A DNA stretch of 12,297 bases, taken from Candidatus Bathyarchaeota archaeon (GTDB lineage: Archaea; Thermoproteota; Bathyarchaeia; Bathyarchaeales; Bathyarchaeaceae). This document shows, piece after piece, positions 7,097 through 12,297 of this stretch (position 1 is the first letter of the stretch; each line of letters begins with the position of its first letter). The position numbers and the translations under genes were made by a program. Under the pieces are notes generated by a model. That model was not told the origin of the DNA and made no database searches. It saw nothing but the letters and a program-made list of their open reading frames with translations. The stretch lies in assembly GCA_020356305.1 (NCBI GenBank), contig CP070636.1:1602881-1615177 (forward strand), written 5' to 3'.

Positions 7097-7657
7097 CTAA
7101 TTGGGGTAGCCGAGGATCTTGAATAACTTCTTGAGGATTCTGTAGGTCAATCCCCAAATGACGCTATTCCCAACATGGTACGCAGGAAACTCTCCGAAGT
7201 CAAATTTTACTGTACTTTCTTTTTGGGCCAGCTCTTCTAACGGAATCCAAACGAACCATTTCAACTCCTCATTCAACTTGATTGCGGGTTCATGGTCTAG
7301 AAGGACGACGAAAGGAAGAATCTTCATTTCGGGCCTCAGTGTTGATCTTAGAGGTTTCATCAATCCGAGAAAGTGACAGCGGTAAAGGAGATTTATGTTG
7401 GTTTCTTCCAGGGTTTCTCTCACAACAGTCTGCTTTAGATTTTCGTCTTTGGCATCACGTTTTCCTCCAGGAAGCGACATCTGACCTGACCAAGGATCAG
7501 TAGGGGTCTCTACTCTTTTTACAAGAAAGACCTTGAGGACTTGATCTGTAGATTTCAAAAGCAATGCAACTGCGGCGTCGGCTTCTCCCGCTTCAAAGAC
7601 CGGATTCAACACTTTCGAGAGAGATTTTGCCCTACTAACTTGACTCAACTTTGGCAA
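7097..7657 (-). CDS. Nudix hydrolase related to the CoA pyrophosphatase group
   Basis: Nudix-fold pyrophosphohydrolase of 186 residues that should cleave a nucleoside diphosphate linked to another group. The Nudix box runs over about 64-88, from GGKRDAKDE to RETLEETNI. The metal-binding glutamates E81, E84 and E85 are all present. The box has one extra residue between the glycine and the first glutamate, and asparagine replaces the late glycine. The segment DPWSGQMSLPGG at 54-65 just before it is shared with a NudL/CoA-pyrophosphatase-related group, so CoA or a CoA derivative is possible, but the substrate cannot be read from sequence. The start is TTG 7657, the first start codon after an in-frame stop at 7673-7675. 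No clear ribosome site is visible, so TTG 7648 or a start about 16 codons in remains possible. A TATA-like CTTATATG at 7757-7751 may drive it. Confidence 0.88.
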   Translation of the reverse strand: MPKLSQVSRAKSLSKVLNPVFEAGEADAAVALLLKSTDQVLKVFLVKRVETPTDPWSGQMSLPGGKRDAKDENLKQTVVRETLEETNINLLYRCHFLGLMKPLRSTLRPEMKILPFVVLLDHEPAIKLNEELKWFVWIPLEELAQKESTVKFDFGEFPAYHVGNSVIWGLTYRILKKLFKILGYPN

Positions 7658-7750
7658 CTCAGATTGGCATACCTATTATGGAAAAGGAAACTATCGTTTT
7701 ACTATGAAAACCTATCGCATGTATAGCCTCGCCTATAACTCTGCGCGCAC

Positions 7751-7757
7751 CATATAA
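7751..7757 (-). promoter_or_regulatory. Candidate TATA box for the Nudix gene
   Basis: CTTATATG reads on the minus strand directly after the T-rich tract that follows the upstream gene. It would start transcription near 7728 and give the Nudix mRNA a leader of about 70 bases, long for this window. Confidence 0.35.
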
Positions 7758-7777
7758 GAACAACAAAAAAGAACAAG
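7758..7777 (-). terminator. T-rich tract, likely terminator of the GRAM-like gene
   Basis: On the minus strand the sequence reads TTGTTCTTTTTTGTTGTTC, beginning about 15 bases after the stop codon at 7792. Archaeal RNA polymerase terminates at such oligo-T tracts without needing a hairpin. Confidence 0.45.
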
Positions 7778-7791
7778 TTTGCTGTCTTATC

Positions 7792-8424
7792 TCACGTACG
7801 TCTGAGTTTCCTTTCTTTCTTCCGAGCTTGCTTCAATCTTCTCTTCAATTTTTCTATTCTTTCTTTCTCTGCTTCCAGTTTGAGTTGCTTCACCAAGCTA
7901 GTGTAGAGTTCTTTCTCCATTACGTAGAGTTTATCATATGCGCTCACAATTTTCTTAAGGCCTATCTTCTTGGAAACAGTGTCTATTCGGTCTTTCATCC
8001 TGCCCGTTGTCTTCTGTTTATTGTAGATCAATTGAACCAGCTCCACAGTGTCTTTCTTGGACAACGATGAAACAAGCTTCTTTATCTCCTCGTCCTTGCG
8101 AATGTCTTTATGGACAATTTCTACATTGTCAATTGTTGGAACGGGTATCTCAAACCATGTGCCAGCAATCTCGGGAAGCCTTGAACCTTTCTTTTCTCCA
8201 AGAACTGGCGCTTCAACCTCAGAGTGGATTAAGAACATCAGCCTCTTGTTTGTAAGATACAGGTTCACCATAGAGTATGCAACAGGAACTTCTGTTGATT
8301 CAAGTCCACGCCACTTCTTTACCTGAGCGCCCTTCAAAAATATTGTAGGCGTCGTATTCTTTGTCTGAAAAACCACGTCCTCATCTGAGGCAAGCTCTTT
8401 GAACAGACCAGCTATTTTTCTCAC
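7792..8424 (-). CDS. Uncharacterised protein with GRAM/PH-like domain and basic coiled-coil tail
   Basis: I do not recognise a named family. The 210-residue product has two parts. Residues about 12-105 look like a GRAM/bacterial PH-like beta barrel. LYLTNKRLMFLI at 55-66 matches the usual strand-turn pattern in which a 'TNkRl' turn follows a beta strand, and FEIPVPTIDNVEIV at 91-104 matches the later 'ieiPl.si..v' strand. Residues about 110-210 are helical and strongly charged. The last 30 residues are mostly lysine, arginine and glutamate, which suggests a coiled coil or a nucleic-acid or membrane-surface contact. No signal peptide or membrane segment is visible, so it is cytoplasmic. The start is GTG 8424, with AGGG about 7 bases upstream. 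It has its own T-rich tract downstream, and the neighbours are translation genes and a Nudix enzyme. Any function is unknown. Confidence 0.75.
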   Translation of the reverse strand: MRKIAGLFKELASDEDVVFQTKNTTPTIFLKGAQVKKWRGLESTEVPVAYSMVNLYLTNKRLMFLIHSEVEAPVLGEKKGSRLPEIAGTWFEIPVPTIDNVEIVHKDIRKDEEIKKLVSSLSKKDTVELVQLIYNKQKTTGRMKDRIDTVSKKIGLKKIVSAYDKLYVMEKELYTSLVKQLKLEAEKERIEKLKRRLKQARKKERKLRRT

Positions 8425-8553
8425 GGTTATCCCTATTTGTTTTCATTTTCAAGTCATTCTTAAGATTTGCTAAGTCTAGATTCAGAGTTCTAATCAACAA
8501 TTCGACTTTTCGCTGGGATTGCATGATTTTTGCAATATTAGCTAACGGATGAG

Positions 8554-8570
8554 TAATAAAATGAAAAAGT
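8554..8570 (-). terminator. T-rich tract after the aIF2-beta/DUF424 operon
   Basis: The minus strand reads CTTTTTCATTTTATTA about 25-40 bases past the DUF424 stop, with no stem-loop before it. This is typical of archaeal oligo-T termination. The rest of the 8425-8594 gap shows only AT-rich sequence with no clear element. Confidence 0.45.
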
Positions 8571-8594
8571 CTTCTTTTCTCATGCTCGTTTGCC

Positions 8595-8891
8595 CTAGAG
8601 TTTCATTATCTGAGCATGGGGGACCCCTGATATTTCTAGAATCGCTTCAGGATGAACCATTCCGTTCTCCAGAGCTTTTTCTACGATGCATTTCCCAACC
8701 ATGTTCACCACTGTGGAGTGCTTCATAAGGTCTATAGCCTCGTCCACACTCACTTTTGTTCCCTTGTAGAAGTCTTCTCGAATCTCAAAAACGATCTTGC
8801 CTTCTCGTAGAACCTTTCCTAATAATTCAGCGTCACAAGTTGCAAGAAGAACGTAGTGGCCCCATTTTCGCATGTTCACATAGACTTCCAA
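8595..8891 (-). CDS. DUF424 family protein
   Basis: Conserved archaeal protein of unknown function, 98 residues, matching DUF424 in length and pattern. VYVNMRK leads into the hallmark VLLATCDAELLGKVLREGK (about 14-32). It continues with FEIREDFYKG (35-44), a helix at SVDEAIDLMK (48-57), VNMVGKCIVEKALE (62-75) and a closing VPHAQIMKL. The start is TTG 8891. No strong ribosome site precedes it, and the gap to the aIF2-beta stop is only 12 bases, so translation probably depends on coupling. A GTG five codons in, preceded by GGAAG, is the alternative, but homologues keep the residues before it. Its position directly behind aIF2-beta suggests a link to translation initiation or RNA handling, which is inference from neighbourhood only. 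Confidence 0.85.
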   Translation of the reverse strand: MEVYVNMRKWGHYVLLATCDAELLGKVLREGKIVFEIREDFYKGTKVSVDEAIDLMKHSTVVNMVGKCIVEKALENGMVHPEAILEISGVPHAQIMKL

Positions 8892-8903
8892 TGTTCAGCA
8901 CTT

Positions 8904-9314
8904 TTACGTAGATCTTACGGATGATCGCGCTCCACACGCCTCACATATTAAGAATGATAAACGCCTCTCTTTTACAATTTTTGTGTCAGGGCGTCTACAG
9001 ACAGGACACAGAACATACGCATCAACATATCTCTTGATCAACCTATCAAGGGTGTCGCGACGAAACTTTCCCTGAAAGATCGCTCGTGTCCCATCTAGTG
9101 TTCCAGCAGTCGCCATCTCCTTTGAGAAGAACTTCAACACGTGACGCGGATCCCGATTAAGCGCATCACAGATTTCCTTGTGGTTATGTAGTATTGTTCG
9201 CATTCCAATTGTGGAGCCACGAGGCCGAGGAATTTCAAATCGTTTATGCTCGAATACTTCGGGGGGAAGCTGGGCGCGTGCGCGTTTCAACATTTCTTTG
9301 TAGTCCATGCTCAT
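8904..9314 (-). CDS. eif2b: Translation initiation factor aIF2 subunit beta
   Basis: Beta subunit of the heterotrimeric aIF2 that brings initiator Met-tRNA to the 30S subunit. The 136 residues match the archaeal length. The N-terminal helix (DYKEMLKRARAQLP) binds the gamma subunit. The central alpha/beta domain contains GSTIGMRTILHNHKEICDALNR at 33-54 and FSKEMATAGTLDG at 63-75. The C-terminal zinc ribbon has C103, C106, C124 and C127 (CPVC and CEAC). The start is ATG 9314, but the ATG two codons in (9308) is equally possible; GTGAGA upstream is a weak ribosome site. It is transcribed divergently from the MIP18-family gene and is followed by DUF424. Confidence 0.96.
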   Translation of the reverse strand: MSMDYKEMLKRARAQLPPEVFEHKRFEIPRPRGSTIGMRTILHNHKEICDALNRDPRHVLKFFSKEMATAGTLDGTRAIFQGKFRRDTLDRLIKRYVDAYVLCPVCRRPDTKIVKERRLSFLICEACGARSSVRST

Positions 9315-9365
9315 AGCAGATGTCTCACTCAGCTTTCTACCAATCTGATTCTAGGCAGTTTAACC

Positions 9366-9374
9366 GTTTAAATG
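9366..9374. promoter_or_regulatory. Near-palindromic TATA box that may serve both directions
   Basis: GTTTAAATG contains the self-complementary TTTAAA (9367-9372). It sits almost midway between the divergent ATGs at 9314 and 9417. A 26-base spacing would place starts near 9343 (minus) and 9396 (plus), giving leaders of about 20-30 bases each. A second copy-like AGTTTAACC lies at 9357-9365 and could serve the minus strand instead. Confidence 0.45.
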
Positions 9375-9416
9375 TTTCATAGGCAACCTACCATTTATTA
9401 GGATGAGTGACTCTCT

Positions 9417-9764
9417 ATGTCTTTCGGCGCCTCAGCAAAAGAGATTTGTGATGAGTTGATAGACTTGACCGATCAAGAAAAAAAGGTGCGAGCCGAGGTG
9501 GAGAAGTTAATTGACCCTGAAACAGGGTTAACTTTCGGCGAGATGAAACTAGTCACCAACGTGAAAGAACAGGAACCCGGAGTTGTGAAGATAGACTTTG
9601 TGCCGACAAGTCCATTTTGTCCAATAGCGTTCAAATTCGCTACAGACATAAAGAAATCCGCCATGAAAGTCAAAGGAATCAAGAAGGCTCTCGTGTATTG
9701 CCACGGTCACACTATGGAAGAGACAATCAACAGGTCAGTTAACCGTGAGGAAAACACAACATGA
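9417..9764 (+). CDS. MIP18-family (DUF59) Fe-S cluster assembly protein
   Basis: Small protein of 115 residues from the MIP18/SufT/PaaD-like family, which helps assemble or deliver iron-sulfur clusters. After a charged N-terminal helix (about 1-30) comes the family core: LIDPETGLTFGEMKLV at 31-46, the VKIDFVPTSPFCPIAF strand at 57-72 with conserved C68, and a last strand and helix VYCHGHTMEETIN at 93-105. The LxDPExG segment and the cysteine after TxPxCP are the family's defining features. The start is ATG 9417. ATG 9403 is out of frame and closes quickly. AGGA at 9400-9403 is the nearest ribosome site, rather far upstream. The stop overlaps the start of the next gene by 4 bases (ATGA), so the two are translationally coupled. 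Confidence 0.88.
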   Translation: MSFGASAKEICDELIDLTDQEKKVRAEVEKLIDPETGLTFGEMKLVTNVKEQEPGVVKIDFVPTSPFCPIAFKFATDIKKSAMKVKGIKKALVYCHGHTMEETINRSVNREENTT

Positions 9765-10045
9765 AGGTGACCGTGAAGTTTTTCACGACTCTGCGAGAAA
9801 TAACAGGGAAGAGAGAAGAAGAAATCAAATCCGCAAAAAACCTCACTGTCAAAGGACTCCTAGAAGAGCTTTCAAAACGATACGGCGGCCGCTTCATCAA
9901 CTACGTTTACGATGAGACTGGGAATACGAGAAGCTATCTCCAGTTTCTAGTGAACGGTAGAAGCGTAACAACGATGCAAGGTTTCAAAACTAGGTTGAAA
10001 GAGGGAGACAGAGTTGCAATCATCCCTCCTGTAGGCGGAGGCTAA
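9761..10045 (+). CDS. MoaD/ThiS-family ubiquitin-like sulfur carrier (SAMP-like)
   Basis: Beta-grasp protein of 94 residues ending in PPVGGG. The C-terminal double glycine is the residue pair that E1-like enzymes adenylate, after which it either carries sulfur as a thiocarboxylate (for molybdopterin or tRNA thiolation) or is attached to target lysines as in archaeal SAMP conjugation. KFFTTLREITGKREE at 6-20 and the EGDRVAIIPPVGGG end are typical of archaeal MoaD-like proteins. The insert between about 41 and 62 (YGGRFINYVYDETGNTRSYL) is longer than in minimal ThiS. Overlap with the MIP18-family gene suggests joint production. No E1-like (MoeB/UbaA) or MoaE gene is in the window, so carrier and modifier roles cannot be separated here. 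Confidence 0.9.
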   Translation: MKVTVKFFTTLREITGKREEEIKSAKNLTVKGLLEELSKRYGGRFINYVYDETGNTRSYLQFLVNGRSVTTMQGFKTRLKEGDRVAIIPPVGGG

Positions 10046-10112
10046 GAAAGGACTCACCTAGCAAATTAACCAATACTGCCTTTCCGCTGCGCGTACACAG
10101 CCTAAGTAACTG

Positions 10113-10358
10113 TTATTTTCCTTTGTATCGTTTGGCCACAATCATGGTTGTTGTTAGGAAGATGTTGGGCAATGCTCTGAGTTTGTCTGACAAGAACTTT
10201 TCTAACTCTGACATCTCCTCAACCTGCACCTTCACTATGGCGTCGTATTCTCCGTATACCATATCTACCTGCTTAGTTTCTTCGAAGCTGGAAACCTTCT
10301 TCAACACTTCCTTCTCTGAGCCCGACTGTATTGTAATTAACACATAAGCAAGAACCAT
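10113..10358 (-). CDS. Stand-alone Lrp/AsnC-type ligand-binding (RAM) domain protein
   Basis: An 81-residue protein made only of the regulation-of-amino-acid-metabolism domain of Lrp/AsnC regulators. It shows the beta-alpha-beta-beta-alpha-beta pattern: AYVLITI at 4-10, helix SEKEVLKKV, VDMVYGEYDAIVKVQV at 31-46 with the conserved GEYD (36-39) in the ligand pocket, helix ELEKFLSDKLRALP and TTTMIVAK. There is no helix-turn-helix, so it cannot bind DNA by itself. Such proteins form dimers or octamers and may sense amino acids or act with a partner regulator. The start ATG 10358 follows an AAGGTGA 7 bases upstream. AT-rich CTTAAG near 10400 could be its promoter. It is convergent with the MoaD-like gene, which ends 67 bases away. 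Confidence 0.88.
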   Translation of the reverse strand: MVLAYVLITIQSGSEKEVLKKVSSFEETKQVDMVYGEYDAIVKVQVEEMSELEKFLSDKLRALPNIFLTTTMIVAKRYKGK

Positions 10359-10515
10359 TTTTTATTCACCTTCTCAAAACGTGTCCGTTTAAGAGAACTT
10401 AAGATTTTCTATGAATGCTGGAGCCAAGGATGAGAGAGTGTTTGAATTCCACCCACCCGAATTGAGAGTAATAGAATCTTGAATGTACAGCAGTCTATGC
10501 ATGCACGTTCTATTC

Positions 10516-11943
10516 TTAATCGAGCAGAACTCCTTGCTTCACAGTATTTATTATACGGTTGAGCCTAGCCGCGTTGTTGATGAGCCCTGCAAATCTGTAG
10601 GAACTTTTCATTGTCCTCAAGATTTCTGTTAGCAACAGTTTAGGGCGTAGATAAAAAGCTCGAAAATAATCATAAATCATATGCCGGATCTCTTCAAAAG
10701 GCACCGATTGAGGTGAAACTCTTGGAACATAGGCTCCGGTTTCCCAAAGCTGGTCTTCGTCGATGAATCCTTTGGTCACCAAGTCTCTCCAGAGATCGGT
10801 TCCCGTGAAGGCTCCAAGAATGTTCAGTTGAGGGACATCGATGTTGAGTTCGTGCGCAAACTTAAGAGTGTTCTGGATTTCTCTTCTGGTTTCGTCTGGA
10901 GCTCCTAGTATAAAAGAGCCTACAATAACGTCGATGCCTGCTTTTCTCGCCTTTTCAACCGCACTTCTAGAATCGTTTGGGGTTATCCCTTTCTTGTAGT
11001 AGTTCAGAATTCTTTGGTTGGCGCTTTCCATGCCGAAGTACAGGATTTTGCATCCCACCTTCACCATTTGCCTAAATACATCGTATCTACAGTTGTCCAC
11101 TCGCGAATCGCAGAACCACTCGATGTCAATTCCTTCCTTCTTCACCTTTTGGCAGAATTCTGCTACTCTTTTCTGGTTCAACGTGAAGTTGTCGTCTACA
11201 AAGAGAAACTGTTCGTAGCCTTCGCTCAACAGAGACTCCAGTTCTGCCATGATGTTCTCAACCGATCTGGGCCTCCAGACTCCTTGAGCAAACTTTCTAC
11301 ATCCGCAAAAGGTACACCTGAATGGGCAACCACGCGACGAAACTATTGTGGAGAACTTCTTGGTGGCGACCTTCACCCCGTAAATAGTCGAGCTGTATTG
11401 AGCATCTATCAGGTCGCGATCTGGAAAGGGAAGACTGTCAACATCTTTTATCAATGGTCGGTCTGGCGAAGACACAACAATTCCGTTTTTCCTAAACGTT
11501 ATCCCTGCAACCTTTCGTAGTGCACCGCCCTTTTCCAAGCACTTTCCCAACTCAAGGCAGGTGTACTCCCCCTCACCTCGGACGATCATGTCTACGAAAG
11601 GATATTTGTTAAGAATCCTTTCAGCGTTGAAGGTTGCATGGTAATTTCCAAACACTATTGTAAGGTTCGGATTCTCCATCTTTGCCTGTCTTGCAATCTT
11701 AACCGCCTCTTCCATTGAGCTATTCAGAACCGAAAAGCCCAGAATGTGTGGGTTTTCCTTTTTCACCCAGTTTACAGTCTGCCTCGTGGAGAAAACTTTG
11801 ACCGCCTGATCGAGTATGGACACCTCTATTCCTTCGCCCATCAAAACACCTGCACAGTAAAGGATGCCTAAAGGTGGCCACGCGGTCACAACCATATCCG
11901 GCGTGTCCGGAGCTGGACTAGGATTTATGAATGAAAATTTCAT
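10516..11943 (-). CDS. Cobalamin-binding-domain radical SAM enzyme (class B type)
   Basis: The 475 residues form an N-terminal B12-binding (Rossmann-like) domain (about 1-140) with GNYHATF at 99-105 and VRGEGE at 121-126. A radical SAM barrel (about 190-400) follows, with the [4Fe-4S] ligands C206, C210 and C213 (RGCPFRCTFC), FGMES at 303-307 and GAPDE at 347-351. The helical C-terminal part, with YLRPKLLL at 431-438, is also usual in this class. Members methylate unactivated carbons or phosphorus or rearrange rings in hopanoid, bacteriochlorophyll and antibiotic pathways. The substrate cannot be told here. The domain lacks the DxHxxG cobalamin-ligand motif, as is normal for this class. The ATG at 11943 follows the upstream stop after one base, so it is co-transcribed with the nicotinate phosphoribosyltransferase gene. 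No methyltransferase partner or other biosynthetic gene is visible. Confidence 0.9.
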   Translation of the reverse strand: MKFSFINPSPAPDTPDMVVTAWPPLGILYCAGVLMGEGIEVSILDQAVKVFSTRQTVNWVKKENPHILGFSVLNSSMEEAVKIARQAKMENPNLTIVFGNYHATFNAERILNKYPFVDMIVRGEGEYTCLELGKCLEKGGALRKVAGITFRKNGIVVSSPDRPLIKDVDSLPFPDRDLIDAQYSSTIYGVKVATKKFSTIVSSRGCPFRCTFCGCRKFAQGVWRPRSVENIMAELESLLSEGYEQFLFVDDNFTLNQKRVAEFCQKVKKEGIDIEWFCDSRVDNCRYDVFRQMVKVGCKILYFGMESANQRILNYYKKGITPNDSRSAVEKARKAGIDVIVGSFILGAPDETRREIQNTLKFAHELNIDVPQLNILGAFTGTDLWRDLVTKGFIDEDQLWETGAYVPRVSPQSVPFEEIRHMIYDYFRAFYLRPKLLLTEILRTMKSSYRFAGLINNAARLNRIINTVKQGVLLD

Positions 11944-11944
11944 C

Positions 11945-12297
11945 TCACACGCAACTGCAATCTTTTGTGAAAGCGTCAGCGGAAAGTTTCTCCAGCTGTT
12001 TCAGAGCGTACTGACGGATTTGAAGGGGTTTAGGAAGCCTAGCAACGATCTTCCCATTCTTCAAGAGGGGCTTCAGCATAGGCTGAGTTTTGCCTCCACA
12101 TTTTGGACAGCTTGGCTGAGGAGAATTGAAAGGCAGAACATTGTCAGCCATACATTGCGGGCACCGCCAGACCTGCTTCTTGCCACCCAGCTTGCCCCGT
12201 TTGGCCACTAATTTTCCCTCAAGTTCTATGATATCCAATGCAAAGTCGATGGTAGGAGCGTTGCTGACCGATGTTCCGACACCAAAAGCGTCTGCTC
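11945..12297 (-). CDS. pncB: Nicotinate phosphoribosyltransferase, C-terminal 116 residues (5' end outside window)
   Basis: Converts nicotinate and PRPP to nicotinate mononucleotide with ATP, the salvage entry to NAD. The visible part starts at ADAFGVGTSVSNAP, the conserved phosphate-binding segment near the end of the catalytic barrel, and goes on to DFALDIIELEGKLVAKRGK, which fits archaeal NAPRTases. A zinc-ribbon-like insert follows: CPQC at visible residues 45-48 and CPKC at 63-66. The stop codon TGA lies at 11945-11947, one base before the radical SAM start, so both genes are in one operon. The missing N-terminus lies beyond 12297. The functional call rests only on this C-terminal third. 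Confidence 0.85.
   Translation of the reverse strand, partial: ADAFGVGTSVSNAPTIDFALDIIELEGKLVAKRGKLGGKKQVWRCPQCMADNVLPFNSPQPSCPKCGGKTQPMLKPLLKNGKIVARLPKPLQIRQYALKQLEKLSADAFTKDCSCV

Noticed and set aside
7680..7712. CTATCG repeated around a GTTTT/AAAAC inverted pair upstream of the Nudix gene
   Set aside because: Very short AT-rich repeats with no third copy; not a CRISPR-like or operator array on this evidence.

Overview
The window comes from an archaeon. It carries topoisomerase VI subunits A and B, a Rio1 kinase, a Dim2/Pno1-type KH protein, aIF1A and aIF2-beta. Leaders are short, TATA-like boxes lie upstream, and spacing is tight with several overlaps. The homocysteine genes, which are typical of strict anaerobes, and a cobalamin-binding radical SAM enzyme suggest an anaerobe. 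An uncultured lineage such as Bathyarchaeia, or a methanogen relative, would fit, but no phylogenetic marker was compared, so this is inference.

Layout. Positions 1-3687 (minus strand) read, in transcription order, rio1, the KH-domain gene, top6B and top6A. The last runs off the left edge. Positions 3937-6580 (plus strand) hold a compact three-gene operon: an HcyBio (DUF39)-CBS protein, a NIL-domain two-cluster ferredoxin and a UPF0280 protein. These are the three protein types linked to direct sulfide assimilation into homocysteine from aspartate semialdehyde. Positions 6599-9314 (minus) hold aIF1A, a Nudix hydrolase, a GRAM-like basic protein, a DUF424 protein and aIF2-beta. Positions 9417-10045 (plus) hold a MIP18-family Fe-S protein overlapping a MoaD/ThiS-like ubiquitin-fold protein. 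Positions 10113-12297 (minus) hold a stand-alone Lrp/AsnC ligand-binding domain, a B12-binding radical SAM enzyme and the C-terminal part of a nicotinate phosphoribosyltransferase.

How they relate. In many archaea aIF1A, rio1, the KH gene and top6B/top6A form one informational cluster. Here the sulfur operon lies between aIF1A and rio1 in opposite orientation, so the cluster is split. The sulfur operon looks functionally complete: sulfur carrier and transferase, electron donor, and the auxiliary UPF0280 protein. Five genes are best explained by TTG starts, and aIF1A in particular should begin well inside its longest reading frame.

No gene-free stretch exceeds 300 bases. The longest gap, 3688-3936, holds the divergent promoters and a possible operator. 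I saw no tRNA, rRNA, CRISPR array, insertion sequence or integrase. Most of the window is ordinary conserved archaeal genome. The parts worth a second look are the sulfur operon and its leader, the uncharacterised basic GRAM-like protein, the MIP18/MoaD-like pair and the orphan B12-radical SAM enzyme.
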